Assembly: GCF_016775005.1 (NCBI RefSeq) | Contig: NZ_JAEUXI010000001.1 | Coordinates: forward strand, 420,590 to 484,589 | Origin: Streptococcus suis | GTDB lineage: Bacteria > Bacillota > Bacilli > Lactobacillales > Streptococcaceae | Reading direction: 5' to 3' | DNA: 64,000 nt | Shown here: in pieces, positions 21,832-32,789 of the stretch | How the letters are laid out: each line of letters starts with the position of its first letter | How positions within the stretch are numbered: position 1 is the first letter of the stretch | Position numbers and translations under genes: made by a program | Notes under the pieces: model-generated | Told to the model about the DNA's origin: nothing | The model's input: only the letters and a program-made list of their open reading frames with translations | Database searches by the model: none

Positions 21832-23211
21832 TTATTCAAACATGCTTCCAAACAAGCCACGGATACGATCCGAGATTTTTACGCGATTGTCATCTTCCTG
21901 ATGCTCTTCAACAGCAAAGTCATTGTAGTCATTGTCTGCTGTATCAGAATGCAGTTCAGACACCAAGTCATTTGGTACAGAAACTGGAGTTGGGCGATGT
22001 ACTGGGAGATCGATTGGAACTTCCACTGGACGCTGACGAAGACTTGCTTCCCCATTTACTGCACGCTGAGCAATCTTCTCAACATCGCTAGCTGCTCCAA
22101 CGTACTCAACAATGCTAATCACATGAGCAAAGGCTGGATTGCGGATACCAATTTGGTTTGGAATATAGAGTTTGGTATTGGCACCGAGCACCTCTTGAGC
22201 CAACTCTGTAATTCCTGGAAGAATCGCACCACCACCCACGAGAACAACGCCTCCTGGTAATTCCAAGGCACGTGTCCGCTCCAAATCTTGTTTCACTTTC
22301 GTGAAGATTTGACGAAGACGAGCTGCGATGACTTCTGAAAGGTATCGTTCGGTTACTTCAACTGGAGTGCTTTCACCGATTACTTCAACTGAGAATTTCT
22401 CTTTTTCAGTTGCTTCTTGCGGATAAGCGATGCCGTAGTTGTACTTCAAGTTTTCTGCAATACTTTGAGAAGTTGTCAAAACTTTTGAAATATCTTTGGT
22501 GATGTAGTCTCCACCTTCTTGATAGATATTGGTGTATTGCAACTCTTGCCCACGCATTACAGCGACTGTGGTTTGACCTCCACCCAAGTCGATAACTGTT
22601 GCACCAAATTCACGTTCCCCTTCGTTCAAGACAGAACGAGTCAAGGCCAATGGTGAAATCACAACATTTTCCACTTGAACTCCTGCACGTTCAACCGTCT
22701 TACGAAGATTGTGCAAGATAGTTCGAGGACCTGTATAGAGCAAGCCACGCATTTCCAAACGGATTCCCATCATACCACGAGGATCTTTAATGCCAGTGAA
22801 ACCATCCACTACAAATTCTTCTGGAACGAAGGAAATCACTTCGCGTTCTGGAGTCATGCTCTTAGTCAAGGCAGATTTCACAACGTTTTCGACATCCGCA
22901 TCTGTAATCTCTTGGGAATCAGTTGTTACTGGAATCATACCCTGAGTTGGCTCAATCTGCAAAAGATTAGCTGGAAGACCAACATTGACACGGTCAATGC
23001 GAATTCCTGCTTTTTCTTCAGCCTGTGCCAAGGCTTTCTTGATAGCGCCTGCCGCCACCTCAATGTTAATAATTATTCCATCCTTAACGCCTGCACTTTT
23101 CACATTGCTGACGCCGATGACATTCATTTCATTATCAATATACTCTGCAACCAAGACTTTAACGGAGCTTGTACCGATATCTAATCCCGTAAAAAAGCCA
23201 TTTCTAGCCAT
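21832..23211 (-). CDS. ftsA: Cell division protein FtsA
   Basis: A 459-residue actin-like ATPase with the N-terminal phosphate loop GLDIGTSSVK and the VIDLGGGQTTV motif near 205. The C-terminal amphipathic helix (RIRGLFGSMFE) tethers it to the membrane. It lies 19 nt upstream of ftsZ. On the minus strand a TGG-extended TATAAT at 23286-23291 is a candidate promoter. Confidence 0.97.
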   Translation of the reverse strand: MARNGFFTGLDIGTSSVKVLVAEYIDNEMNVIGVSNVKSAGVKDGIIINIEVAAGAIKKALAQAEEKAGIRIDRVNVGLPANLLQIEPTQGMIPVTTDSQEITDADVENVVKSALTKSMTPEREVISFVPEEFVVDGFTGIKDPRGMMGIRLEMRGLLYTGPRTILHNLRKTVERAGVQVENVVISPLALTRSVLNEGEREFGATVIDLGGGQTTVAVMRGQELQYTNIYQEGGDYITKDISKVLTTSQSIAENLKYNYGIAYPQEATEKEKFSVEVIGESTPVEVTERYLSEVIAARLRQIFTKVKQDLERTRALELPGGVVLVGGGAILPGITELAQEVLGANTKLYIPNQIGIRNPAFAHVISIVEYVGAASDVEKIAQRAVNGEASLRQRPVEVPIDLPVHRPTPVSVPNDLVSELHSDTADNDYNDFAVEEHQEDDNRVKISDRIRGLFGSMFE

Positions 23212-23352
23212 TCGATCAGTCCTCTCTTACTTTCAACTTTAACAAATTTACATTCTAACAAATTTGGTAGAATTATTCATTTTTCATTATACCATATAAT
23301 ATCTGAAAATGGGCATTTTATTAGCTTATTTCTTGATTTCTTCTGATTTTTT

Positions 23353-24417
23353 TTACTGACTAAGAGCATAGCTAAAGACCCCCACTTCCATATCAACCAC
23401 ACTTGCTACTGACAGTTGCGGTGCGATGGTTAAATAATAAGACAATTTCGTATCAATATGTGAAAGTGGTATGAGAATTTTGTTGCCATCATACATGGTC
23501 AATGTTAGCAAATCCGCTGTGGCAGTCGTCGGAGTCAAATCAACTTGCTGGATATTGGTCAAGATTTTCTGGTCAATCTGATCCAATTGTAAAGCAAGTT
23601 CCTTAATCATTTCTTTATCCGTCAAATTCATCAAAGTATAATCTGCCCCTAGGTTTTCTTCTGCAGTTTCAATTTCCGCAATTTTTCCGCTTGAAAGGAC
23701 CGAATAGTAAGCATCGTTTTGCTTGATGTAGCCAACTTCCTTGTATTCTTCAATAGCAATCGTGAACTGGTTGGGAAATTGGTAAGAAATGCTTGCCGTT
23801 TTGACAAGGTTGCTGGATTTTTTTACATTGGCTGCATAAGCGTCTTTATGCAAAAGGGTTGTCAAACTATAGTCTTGGTCTGAAATCAAACTATACTGCC
23901 TGACCATTTCTGCCGTCAGCAAGTTTTGACCTGTCACTTTTAGCTGCTTTTGCTTACTCCAAGGACTGATAAAATAGGTCGCTAACAATACCACACTAAC
24001 AGCTACCAAGTAGATCGGAACGGCTTTTGCCCACGCTTTTCTAGGAATACTTACTTGGTCTTCTTTAAGCTTTTTTTCTCTCTTAAAAAACGAAGACCTT
24101 TTTTTACTCTGACCTTGGTCAGAATCATTTTCCACTTCTTCTCTAACTACTTCCAACGATTGAGCCTGGCTGGCCAAATAGGCTTCATGCTTTTCCCGCC
24201 ACGACTTAAGAAATTGACTAGCTTCCTCCTGGCGCTCGTCCTCATCCTCTATCTTTTCTTCAGCCTCATCAGACCAATCAGCTCCATCATCAGCCTCTGT
24301 ACTTTCAGAATGTTCAACTGCTTCAGATGCTTGATCAACTGACTCTGTTTGCACCTCTTCTTCAAAAAGCATATGTTCTTGCTCTTCTCTTACCAACTGG
24401 TCTTCTCTATCCTTCAT
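23353..24417 (-). CDS. divIB: Cell division protein DivIB/FtsQ
   Basis: A 354-residue bitopic membrane protein: a long, acidic cytoplasmic N-terminus (about 1-130), one membrane helix ([18 protein letters not shown], about 136-153), then an extracellular POTRA/beta domain starting [16 protein letters not shown]. It acts with FtsL and DivIC in the divisome. It overlaps murG by 11 nt, as in many streptococci (murD-murG-divIB). Confidence 0.93.
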   Translation of the reverse strand: MKDREDQLVREEQEHMLFEEEVQTESVDQASEAVEHSESTEADDGADWSDEAEEKIEDEDERQEEASQFLKSWREKHEAYLASQAQSLEVVREEVENDSDQGQSKKRSSFFKREKKLKEDQVSIPRKAWAKAVPIYLVAVSVVLLATYFISPWSKQKQLKVTGQNLLTAEMVRQYSLISDQDYSLTTLLHKDAYAANVKKSSNLVKTASISYQFPNQFTIAIEEYKEVGYIKQNDAYYSVLSSGKIAEIETAEENLGADYTLMNLTDKEMIKELALQLDQIDQKILTNIQQVDLTPTTATADLLTLTMYDGNKILIPLSHIDTKLSYYLTIAPQLSVASVVDMEVGVFSYALSQ

Positions 24418-25486
24418 TCCTTGACCTTCTTCCGATATCTGATTTCAAGCGCTCATAAAAGGCCTCCAAGGATTGAATGTCGGTTGACTCTTCCATATTT
24501 TTCAGGTAGTGATCTTTTTGTTGGAAAATTTCCTCTACCAAGCCTGGAAAACGTTCCATGGTCAAGTCTTCTTCTGACCATTGTTTGGCATAACCTTTTT
24601 CTTCAAAATAGGCTGCATTTTCCAACTGATCACCCCGACTAGCTTGTTTTCCTAGAGGAACAATGGCATGCAGTTTTTGCCCCGCAACCAATTCAAAGAG
24701 GGTATTGGAACCACCTCTTGTCACCACCAAATCAGCTTGAGCCAACAAGGGAAAATAGAGGTCTGTCACATAGTCAACCCTATATAGATTATCGGACAGT
24801 TCATTCAAATCCGAATGACCAGTGATGTTGATAATATTATAGAGTTGCGTCAAGGCTTTCTTTTCTGAACTGATAAAGTCATTAAAGACCTTGGCACCAC
24901 CTGACCCACCGATGAATAGTAGAACAGGTTTTTCTTCATCAAAATGACGCAAAATATCTGGCAACTGGATTGGTGTCACCTTGTTTGACTGAGCAACCTT
25001 TGTAACAGCCCCAACATGGACAACCTTTTCAAGACCAGCAGTTTGCTCAAAAGTAGAATACATGGTCGTTGCAAATTTATAGGCAATCTTATTGGCCAAG
25101 CCCATACTCAAATCCGATTCGTGAATAAAAACAGGAATCCCCAATGCACGCGCTGCAATGACAGGCGGAACAGACACAAAGCCACCTTTAGAGAAGAGAG
25201 CTTGCGGACGAACTTTTGCCATCACAAAGAGAGATTGGAGGATACCCCAGCCAACCTTAAAAACATCCAGGGCATTTTGCCATGAAAAATACCGACGGAG
25301 CTTCCCGGTTGCAATCGGATGGAATTGGATATCCAAACCCGATTTGATGATTTGCTGGTGTTCGATTCCAGCCGCATCACCAATATAATGCACCTGCCAG
25401 CCATCTTCTAAAAATTTTGGAATCAGGAGGAGATTAAGGGTCACATGGCCAACTGTTCCTCCTCCTGTAAAGATGATTTTCTTCAT
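24407..25486 (-). CDS. murG: UDP-GlcNAc transferase MurG (lipid II synthesis)
   Basis: A 359-residue GT-B glycosyltransferase that converts lipid I to lipid II at the inner face of the membrane. Visible features are the N-terminal GGGTVGHV loop (residues 8-15), the [16 protein letters not shown] segment and the C-terminal donor-binding [13 protein letters not shown]. It starts 1 nt after the murD stop. Confidence 0.97.
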   Translation of the reverse strand: MKKIIFTGGGTVGHVTLNLLLIPKFLEDGWQVHYIGDAAGIEHQQIIKSGLDIQFHPIATGKLRRYFSWQNALDVFKVGWGILQSLFVMAKVRPQALFSKGGFVSVPPVIAARALGIPVFIHESDLSMGLANKIAYKFATTMYSTFEQTAGLEKVVHVGAVTKVAQSNKVTPIQLPDILRHFDEEKPVLLFIGGSGGAKVFNDFISSEKKALTQLYNIINITGHSDLNELSDNLYRVDYVTDLYFPLLAQADLVVTRGGSNTLFELVAGQKLHAIVPLGKQASRGDQLENAAYFEEKGYAKQWSEEDLTMERFPGLVEEIFQQKDHYLKNMEESTDIQSLEAFYERLKSDIGRRSRNEG

Positions 25487-25487
25487 A

Positions 25488-26840
25488 TTATCCCTTCAAT
25501 TCTTCTACTGCCTTGAGGAAGACCTCCCCACGCACCTCAAAGTTATCATACATATCCCAACTTGCATTGGCAGGGCTCAAAAGAACTGTGTCACCTTGAC
25601 TCGCCAAGGCAAATGCCTTACGAGTTGCATCTGCAACATCATTTGCATCTGTATAGGCTACACCTGCCTTATCTGCCGCCCGTTTCACCCGTTCAGCCGA
25701 CTGTCCAAGCACTACCATGTGCTTCAAGCCACGAATATCTGGCACCAAGTCATCAAATTCATTGCCACGGTCTAAACCTCCAGCAATCAAGATGACCTGC
25801 GCATTATCAAAACCAGACAAGGCCATCTGAGTCGCCAAGATATTGGTCGATTTACTATCATTATAGAAAGAGACACCAGCTATTTCATCAACAAACTGCA
25901 GGCGGTGTTTGACACCACCAAAAGCAGCCAAACTATCACGAATGGCTTGATTGTCAACTCCAAGAGACTTGGCTACCGCAATCGTTGCCAAGGCATTTTC
26001 AATATTGTGTGAACCAGGCACACCGATCTGATCGGCATCCATGATCCATTCTCCCTTGAAGTAGAGCTTGCCATCCAAAAGATAGGCACCCTCCACCACT
26101 TCTTGGGTCGAAAACGGTAAGACTGTTGCCTTTGTTTCATGTGCCAATGCACGCGCCTCTTCCTGGTTAAAGTTCAACACCAAGGTATCTTCCTCAGTCA
26201 TCTGACGCTGAATCATCCATTTGGCTGCCACATATTGGTCAAAACTGCCGTGGTAATCCAAGTGACTTGCGATTAAATTTGTGATGACTGCAATCTTAGG
26301 GAGGAATGACTCCGTTCCCATTAATTGAAAAGAAGACAGCTCCATCACCAGACAATCCGTGTCAAGCGCCTCTTGAACCACTTCTGAAGCAGGATAGCCA
26401 ATATTGCCACACAATTTCGCAGATTGACCACCCGCGTTAAGAACTTCTGCAATCATGGTCGTTGTTGTTGTTTTCCCATTTGACCCTGTGATGCCCACAA
26501 TCGGCGCCTCAGAAACAAGATAAGCCAATTCAACCTCGGTCCAAACAGGTATCCCCTTGTCCAGGGCCTTCACCACCATAGGATTATCATAGCGGATACC
26601 AGGATTTTTCACTAACAAGGCAAATTCTTCATCCAATAATTCCAAGGGATGGCTACCACAGATGACCCGAATCCCATCTTCCAATAAGGCCTGAGCCATC
26701 GGATTGTCTTCAAAAGGCTTACCATCATTGACAGTTACGATTGCACCAAGTCGGTCTAACAACCGAGCCGCAGCCTCGCCAGACTTGGCCAAGCCCAATA
26801 CCAAAACTTTTTTATTCTTAAAATCTTCAATCATTTTCAT
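25488..26840 (-). CDS. murD: UDP-N-acetylmuramoylalanine--D-glutamate ligase
   Basis: A 450-residue Mur ligase that adds D-glutamate to UDP-MurNAc-L-Ala. The ATP-binding [12 protein letters not shown] is near residues 113-124; ELSSFQL and YNDSKSTN are also typical. The ATG at 26840 was preferred over a TTG one codon upstream. The Shine-Dalgarno is weak. It leads the murD-murG-divIB cluster. Confidence 0.97.
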   Translation of the reverse strand: MKMIEDFKNKKVLVLGLAKSGEAAARLLDRLGAIVTVNDGKPFEDNPMAQALLEDGIRVICGSHPLELLDEEFALLVKNPGIRYDNPMVVKALDKGIPVWTEVELAYLVSEAPIVGITGSNGKTTTTTMIAEVLNAGGQSAKLCGNIGYPASEVVQEALDTDCLVMELSSFQLMGTESFLPKIAVITNLIASHLDYHGSFDQYVAAKWMIQRQMTEEDTLVLNFNQEEARALAHETKATVLPFSTQEVVEGAYLLDGKLYFKGEWIMDADQIGVPGSHNIENALATIAVAKSLGVDNQAIRDSLAAFGGVKHRLQFVDEIAGVSFYNDSKSTNILATQMALSGFDNAQVILIAGGLDRGNEFDDLVPDIRGLKHMVVLGQSAERVKRAADKAGVAYTDANDVADATRKAFALASQGDTVLLSPANASWDMYDNFEVRGEVFLKAVEELKG

Positions 26841-27026
26841 CAATAGATACCATTCTTTCTAACTTACTATTTTACATGGAAAATCCCCCATTTTCAAGCC
26901 AGAGCGGTCACTTTCAAACTTCTTAAACCGTTTTTTTAGAATTATTACAAAATGGAGTCGTCTTCTTTGCTATTCTATTATAAACATGTTAGACTACGAG
27001 TGAAAAATATTTAAAGGAGTGTCATT

Positions 27027-28229
27027 ATGACAAGTATTCTTGAAACCCTATTCTTGCCACTTGTTTCTGCCTTGCCAGGATTCGTGAGCATGTTGATTCT
27101 CTTGGTGATTGCCTTTGTGCTCGCTAGCTTCTTGCGCAAGCTCACCCTCACTGGCCTCAACAAAATCCAGTTTGCTGACAAACTGCACAAATGGGGCATT
27201 ATCAAACAAGAAGACGACGGTAAAGGAGTCATTAAAAACCTCGGTCAGCTGGTTTACTTCCTTGTCATCCTCTTCTTCCTCCCATCCATCCTTTCTGGTT
27301 TGAATATCAGCTCAACAGTTGATCCAATTGCCAGCATGTTCCAAAAATTCTTTGCCTTCATTCCAAACTTGATTGCAGCAGGCTTGATCCTCTTCGTCGG
27401 AACCTTCTTCTGCAACTTTATCAAGAGCCTCCTGATTGCTTTCTTGGAACGCTTGGATATCGATACTTGGTATGCAAAAGTTACTGGACAAGAGAAACTT
27501 CCTATTGATACCAAACAACTAATTTCCGTTTTGGCAACCGTTGTTTATGTCTTGGTCTTCATCCCAATCTTGACCTTGGCTTTGGAAACACTTGGTATTA
27601 CCAGCATCTCTCAACCAATCGTTACAATTTTAAACCAAGTAATCGGTGCGCTTCCAAGTGTCTTGGTTGCACTTGTCTTGATTGCACTTGGTAGCTTTAT
27701 CGCTAAATTAATCGGCAACCTCTTGGAAAATCTCCTTGAAACTGCTGGCATCAATACTTACTCTAAATACCTAACAAACAAAGAAGATGCCAACTTCCAA
27801 CTTTCAGCAGTCATTGCACAAGTAGTACGTGCCATTATCATCATCTTCTTCTTTGTACAAGCGATCCAAGTCTTGAACCTTCAAGTCTTCAACTCAGTTG
27901 GTACTGCTATTCTTGCTTACCTTCCATCTCTAATCAGCGCTATCGCTATCGTTGTCTTGGCAGTAATTGGTGGAAACATCTTGTCAAGCTTCCTAAACAA
28001 GGTAACAAACAACGCCTTCTTAGCAGGATTAGTCCGTTACGGCATCCTTGTCTTGGCTGTCTTTATGGCACTTGACCAATTGAAATTTGCACAAAATATC
28101 GTGCAATCAACCTTTACAATTGTTCTTGGAGCATTTGCAGTAGCCTTCGCCCTTGCATTTGGTCTTGGCGGACGGGATTTCGCTGCAAAACAATTGGAAA
28201 AATTGGACAAAAAAATCGATAAAGAATAA
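27027..28229 (+). CDS. CmpX-like mechanosensitive-channel family membrane protein
   Basis: A 400-residue membrane protein with many hydrophobic segments and repeated helix pairs (for example VSMLILLVIAFVLASFLRK), which match the conserved-TM-helix repeat family represented by CmpX. Such proteins are thought to be small-conductance mechanosensitive channels lacking the classic MscS C-terminal domain. The C-terminus is short and charged. It has GGAG upstream of the ATG and is monocistronic. Confidence 0.75.
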   Translation: MTSILETLFLPLVSALPGFVSMLILLVIAFVLASFLRKLTLTGLNKIQFADKLHKWGIIKQEDDGKGVIKNLGQLVYFLVILFFLPSILSGLNISSTVDPIASMFQKFFAFIPNLIAAGLILFVGTFFCNFIKSLLIAFLERLDIDTWYAKVTGQEKLPIDTKQLISVLATVVYVLVFIPILTLALETLGITSISQPIVTILNQVIGALPSVLVALVLIALGSFIAKLIGNLLENLLETAGINTYSKYLTNKEDANFQLSAVIAQVVRAIIIIFFFVQAIQVLNLQVFNSVGTAILAYLPSLISAIAIVVLAVIGGNILSSFLNKVTNNAFLAGLVRYGILVLAVFMALDQLKFAQNIVQSTFTIVLGAFAVAFALAFGLGGRDFAAKQLEKLDKKIDKE

Positions 28230-28277
28230 ATCCAAAGTCGATTCACAAAAGCCCAAACCTAGTAGGGTAAATCCAAA

Positions 28278-28304
28278 AGAGTCTGGATTCAATCTCCAGA
28301 CTCT
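28278..28304 (+). terminator. Terminator of the CmpX-like gene
   Basis: A perfect 10-bp stem AGAGTCTGGA/TCCAGACTCT with a 7-nt loop and a T-run. Confidence 0.85.
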
Positions 28305-28329
28305 TTTTCTGATTATTCGCCAAATGAAA

Positions 28330-28347
28330 AAGAGCCAACTGGCTCTT
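28330..28347 (-). terminator. Terminator of the DUF3165 gene
   Basis: An 8-bp perfect stem AAGAGCCA/TGGCTCTT with TTTTTC beyond it on the minus strand; the arm reaches the stop codon. Confidence 0.7.
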
Positions 28348-28622
28348 TATTTTTTTTGTAATCGCCGAATGGCTTGGCGCTTTTTGGGTCTATCCAAATG
28401 ATAAATATCCCGCATAGCAAACAGGCCTAAAATCACCATGGCTATCCCTAACCAGACTTCTAGGGAGACCTCCATAATCTTTAGAAAGCCTAGAAGGAGG
28501 GCCGCGAACAAAATGACAATGAGGAAGACCGCTATCACCACATTCATGGTCCCCTTGATATTATTCGGTGCTACAAATAGATAGAAGAGTACCAAGATGA
28601 TGGCAATAATCAAGTAAAACAT
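28347..28622 (-). CDS. DUF3165 family membrane protein
   Basis: A 91-residue protein with three hydrophobic stretches (about 2-17, 26-46, 56-70) and a basic tail (RPKKRQAIRRLQKK). It matches the streptococcal DUF3165 family of unknown function. It lies 23 nt downstream of typA in the same direction and is probably co-transcribed with it. Confidence 0.75.
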   Translation of the reverse strand: MFYLIIAIILVLFYLFVAPNNIKGTMNVVIAVFLIVILFAALLLGFLKIMEVSLEVWLGIAMVILGLFAMRDIYHLDRPKKRQAIRRLQKK

Positions 28623-28645
28623 GATTCCTCCTTGTGTGCGTCAGC

Positions 28646-30493
28646 TTATTCTTCCGTTGCTAATTTTTTCTTCTTAGCAGCCTTGTCACGCTCTGCCTTG
28701 TTCAAGATTTGCTTACGAAGACGAATTGACTCAGGTGTAACTTCCATGTACTCATCATCATTCAAGAATTCAAGGGATTCTTCAAGGGTCAAGATACGTG
28801 GCGTCTTGATAACAGATGTTTGGTCCTTGGTTGCTGAACGGACGTTGGTCATTTGCTTAGCAGTTGTGATGTTAACTGTCAAGTCGTTGTCACGCGAGTT
28901 TTCACCGATGATCATACCTTCGTACACTTCAGTACCTGGGTTGACAAAGATGGTACCACGCTCTTCGATACGCATGATAGAGTATGTCGTTGCCTTACCT
29001 TGGTCAATAGAGACAAGGGCACCACGGTGACGACCACCGATTTCACCTTGAACAACAGGTAAGTATTGGTCGAAAGTATGGTTCATGATACCGTACCCAC
29101 GAGTCATTGACAAGAATTCTGTTGAATAACCAATCAAACCACGAGCTGGAACGAGGAAGACCAAACGAGTTTGACCGTTACCAGTTGAAATCATATCCAA
29201 CATATCGCCCTTACGCTCTGAAAGGGACTGGATAACTGATCCTTGGTATTCTTCTGGTGTATCGATTTGCACACGCTCGAACGGCTCCATTTTCACGCCG
29301 TCAATTTCCTTGATAATAACTTCTGGACGTGATACTTGAAGCTCATAGCCTTCACGACGCATGGTTTCAATCAAGATAGACAAGTGCAATTCACCACGAC
29401 CTGAAACAGTCCATTTATCTGGAGAATCCGTCGCATCAACACGAAGAGATACGTCTGTCTGCAATTCTTCCAAAAGACGTTCTTCAATCTTACGAGAAGT
29501 CACCCACTTACCTTCACGACCTGCAAATGGTGAGTTGTTAACCAAGAAGGTCATCTGAAGGGTTGGCTCATCGATACGAAGAACTGGAAGTGGCTCAACC
29601 GCATCCGTTGGCGTTACGGTTTCACCGACGAAGATGTCTTCCATACCTGAAACGGCAATCAAGTCACCAGCTTTTGCTTCTTGGATTTCCTTACGCTCAA
29701 GACCGAAGAAACCAAAGAGCTTGGTAACGCGGAAGTTTTTAGTAGTGCCGTCTAGTTTTGAAAGGGTAACTTGGTCACCAACTTTAACAGTACCACGAAA
29801 GACACGACCGATACCGATACGACCTACGAAGTCATTGTAGTCCAAAAGGGATACTTGGAACTGCAAAGGCTCATCTGAGTTATCCACTGGTGCAGGGATA
29901 TGTTCGATGATGGTATCAAAAATTGGTGCCATAGTTTCTTCTTGGTCTGCTGGATTGTCAGACAAAGATGAAGTCCCGTTGATAGCTGATGCGTAAACCA
30001 CTGGGAATTCCAACTGGTCATCATCTGCACCCAATTCGATAAAGAGTTCAAGCACTTCATCTACAACTTCTTCTGGACGAGCAGAAGGTTTGTCAATCTT
30101 GTTGACAACGACGATTGGTGTCAAGTTTTGTTCAAGGGCTTTTTTCAATACGAAACGAGTCTGTGGCATAGTCCCTTCGTAAGCATCCACGACAAGCACA
30201 ACACCGTCAACCATTTTCATGATCCGCTCAACCTCACCACCGAAGTCCGCGTGTCCTGGTGTGTCCATGATGTTGATACGAGTACCGTTGTAAGCTACGG
30301 CAGTGTTTTTGGCAAGAATGGTGATACCACGCTCTTTTTCAATATCGTTTGAGTCCATGGCACGCTCGTCTAATTGCGTACGCTCATCAAGGGTTTGTGA
30401 TTGCTTCAAAAGCTCATCAACGAGGGTTGTTTTTCCGTGGTCAACGTGGGCGATAATGGCTACGTTACGGATGTCTTCTCTAAGTTTTGTCAT
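28646..30493 (-). CDS. typA: Ribosome-associated GTPase TypA/BipA
   Basis: A 615-residue translational GTPase. G1 [12 protein letters not shown] is at residues 15-26, G3 DTPGHADF near 77, and G4 NKID near 132, followed by domain II, EF-G-like domains and the BipA-specific C-terminus. It supports ribosome assembly and growth under stress or low temperature. Confidence 0.97.
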   Translation of the reverse strand: MTKLREDIRNVAIIAHVDHGKTTLVDELLKQSQTLDERTQLDERAMDSNDIEKERGITILAKNTAVAYNGTRINIMDTPGHADFGGEVERIMKMVDGVVLVVDAYEGTMPQTRFVLKKALEQNLTPIVVVNKIDKPSARPEEVVDEVLELFIELGADDDQLEFPVVYASAINGTSSLSDNPADQEETMAPIFDTIIEHIPAPVDNSDEPLQFQVSLLDYNDFVGRIGIGRVFRGTVKVGDQVTLSKLDGTTKNFRVTKLFGFFGLERKEIQEAKAGDLIAVSGMEDIFVGETVTPTDAVEPLPVLRIDEPTLQMTFLVNNSPFAGREGKWVTSRKIEERLLEELQTDVSLRVDATDSPDKWTVSGRGELHLSILIETMRREGYELQVSRPEVIIKEIDGVKMEPFERVQIDTPEEYQGSVIQSLSERKGDMLDMISTGNGQTRLVFLVPARGLIGYSTEFLSMTRGYGIMNHTFDQYLPVVQGEIGGRHRGALVSIDQGKATTYSIMRIEERGTIFVNPGTEVYEGMIIGENSRDNDLTVNITTAKQMTNVRSATKDQTSVIKTPRILTLEESLEFLNDDEYMEVTPESIRLRKQILNKAERDKAAKKKKLATEE

Positions 30494-30605
30494 AATATCC
30501 TCTATATCATTTAATGTAACTAAAAAAGTATATCATAGATTGACTGAAAAATCACAGATAATCACATTGTAAATGTTTTCAGTTTGTTTGATAAACAAGA
30601 AAGAA

Positions 30606-30628
30606 AAGAGATTGAAAACCAATCTCTT
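30606..30628 (-). terminator. Terminator of asnA
   Basis: A 9-bp stem AAGAGATTG/CAATCTCTT with T-rich sequence beyond it on the minus strand, just after the asnA stop. Confidence 0.7.
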
Positions 30629-30634
30629 CTTTTT

Positions 30635-31627
30635 TTACAAAATATTCTCGAAGTTGTCTCGCACTTCTTGTGGCCACACGCTAGACTGCACTTCACCGAT
30701 ATGTTTCTTACGAAGCAAGAACATGGCCAAACGCGATTGCCCAATACCACCACCGATAGACAGCGGAAGCAAACCACTCAAGAGTGCCTTGTGCCAGTCG
30801 AATTCCAAGCGCTCTTCATCACCTGTAATAGCTACTTGGCGACGAAGGGCTGCCTCATCAACCCGAATCCCCATTGAGGATAATTCGAAGGCTGAACCCA
30901 AGACCTCGTTCCAAACCAAGATGTCCCCATTTAGTCCCTTGTAGCCTGGCTCAGATGGGCTGGTCCAGTCATCGTAGTCTGGTGCACGGCCGTCATGTGG
31001 CTTACCGTCAGCCAACTCTCCACCAATACCAATCAGAAAGACTGCACCGTACTCTTTAGCAACGACATTTTCACGCTCTTTTGGCGTCAAATCAGGGAAG
31101 TTTTTCACCAAGTCTTCCGTATGGATAAAGGTGATTTTCTTCGGCAAAACAGACTCAATGTCATAACGAGCTTCAACGGCCAATTCGGTCAGACGGATAG
31201 CTTTGTAAATCTGCTCCACCGTTTCCTTCAAATATGCCAAGTTACGACGACCTGCTGGAATCACCTTTTCCCAGTCCCACTGGTCCACATAGACTGAGTG
31301 GATTTCATCTAAGGAATCTTCATCTGGACGAAGGGCCTTCATGTGCACAAAGAGACCTTCTCCCTCATTAAAACCGAAACGAGCCAGGGTATGACGCTTC
31401 CATTTTGCAAGAGAGTGAACTACCTCATAGGTCGCATTGGGAATCAATTTCACATTCACCGATACCGCATTCTCCACGCCGGACAAATTATCCTGGATAC
31501 CATCCCCGACACGACTCAAAATCGGTCCTTGCACTTCTACGATTTCTAACTTGTCTTTCAAATACTGGGTGAATGTATTTTTGACGAAAGAAATCTCCTC
31601 TTGCTGATGAATGAAGCTCTTCTTCAT
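30635..31627 (-). CDS. asnA: Aspartate--ammonia ligase
   Basis: A 330-residue ammonia-dependent asparagine synthetase of the class II synthetase fold (AsnA type). Family segments include [15 protein letters not shown] at the N-terminus, [13 protein letters not shown] and the C-terminal [14 protein letters not shown]. It makes asparagine from aspartate, ammonia and ATP. It lies 83 nt downstream of the accessory block that starts with the YjbR-EVE gene. Confidence 0.97.
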   Translation of the reverse strand: MKKSFIHQQEEISFVKNTFTQYLKDKLEIVEVQGPILSRVGDGIQDNLSGVENAVSVNVKLIPNATYEVVHSLAKWKRHTLARFGFNEGEGLFVHMKALRPDEDSLDEIHSVYVDQWDWEKVIPAGRRNLAYLKETVEQIYKAIRLTELAVEARYDIESVLPKKITFIHTEDLVKNFPDLTPKERENVVAKEYGAVFLIGIGGELADGKPHDGRAPDYDDWTSPSEPGYKGLNGDILVWNEVLGSAFELSSMGIRVDEAALRRQVAITGDEERLEFDWHKALLSGLLPLSIGGGIGQSRLAMFLLRKKHIGEVQSSVWPQEVRDNFENIL

Positions 31628-31710
31628 ACCTTACCTCCTTAAAATTTATACACCTTATTATACTCTTTTTTACCCACTTGTAAAGTCTTTTTATTAAATA
31701 TTCTGATAAT

Positions 31711-32769
31711 TTAATGGAGGTTTTTCACTTCGGCTGACAGCACTTCTATCACGCCCTCTGTCAAGCGTCTAGGACCACGCACCGCCCTGACACCCAAGTC
31801 CATCATGCGCGCTCTCGGCAAAACATCATCGGAAAACTGAGCAATCAATTCCACCTGCATAAGTTTCTTTTCTGTAGGAATGTCTGATTGTCCATGATTT
31901 TCCAAGTTCGCCTCCAAGACACGGCAGACATAGCGAATAGCCTGCACTGGTGCCGTCACGTAGATGGCTACGATGTCCCCAGCTTGAATGATTGATTTTT
32001 GCGGCCAATAGACTACCTTATTTTCCGCAAACTCGGTATCAATATCATAGACCTTTGGATTGGCTGGAATAACCCAGTAATCAGGCCCTTGATCCGCCTT
32101 GTAGGATTTTGGTCCTACCAGATAACGGCTCTTCTCAAGCAGGGCAAAAACCATCTGGTCCTCCACAGTCTCATCCAGTAAGACCGACACCCAGGTCTTC
32201 TTTGACATATGGTAGGCAGGGTAGATGCCCGACTGACTCAGCAGCTCTGCTATTTCCCGACCGTCAACCTTGAGATTGACAATCTCCACCAGCTCTTGAT
32301 CAGCGCTCCCATCCAACTGTCCCCGCTTGACCTGAGTCACCAAAGCGTACCACTTGCTATTGGCAGGATGGCGAAAAGCCCCCGTCTCTGGCGACTTGGC
32401 AAAGGGATAATCAGGAAGGTCTCCCCACTTCTCCTTGATGAGCTGGGCGATGCGGTTGCTTTGGTCTTTGGAAAATGGCAGAGCGACACAACAAGCCTCC
32501 TCTACTCGAGCCAAAATAGACTGATAGCTTTCTCTCACCTGCCCCACAAAAGCCCCAGCTGGTGCAGTCACCATATGGGCAGTATAGACCTCCTCCATCT
32601 CACAATCCCAGACAAAGGACGACAGCTGACCAGCCTCATCAACCTCTACCACCGCCTCAAACTGCCCCTCCATGAACACCTCACGGTAGATGTAACGATT
32701 GTTAGAAAAGATAAAACCGAAAGGGAGGAGAGAGGGGAGGTTGATTTGGTAAGAATTGTTTTTGTTCAT
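31711..32769 (-). CDS. MmcQ/YjbR-family protein with a C-terminal EVE/PUA-like domain
   Basis: A 352-residue protein. The region about 75-215 matches the YjbR (MmcQ) fold, including HMSKKTWVSVLLD at 187-199. From about residue 231 it resembles an EVE/PUA-like domain: YWVIPANPK, then QAGDIVAIYVTAPVQAIRY and a C-terminal GVRAVRGPRRL. EVE domains in other proteins bind modified bases in nucleic acids. It starts 20 nt downstream of the Sau3AI-like endonuclease gene on the same strand, so it may be co-transcribed. No function is established for this architecture. Confidence 0.65.
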   Translation of the reverse strand: MNKNNSYQINLPSLLPFGFIFSNNRYIYREVFMEGQFEAVVEVDEAGQLSSFVWDCEMEEVYTAHMVTAPAGAFVGQVRESYQSILARVEEACCVALPFSKDQSNRIAQLIKEKWGDLPDYPFAKSPETGAFRHPANSKWYALVTQVKRGQLDGSADQELVEIVNLKVDGREIAELLSQSGIYPAYHMSKKTWVSVLLDETVEDQMVFALLEKSRYLVGPKSYKADQGPDYWVIPANPKVYDIDTEFAENKVVYWPQKSIIQAGDIVAIYVTAPVQAIRYVCRVLEANLENHGQSDIPTEKKLMQVELIAQFSDDVLPRARMMDLGVRAVRGPRRLTEGVIEVLSAEVKNLH

Positions 32770-32789
32770 AGATGCCTTTCACTAAATAA

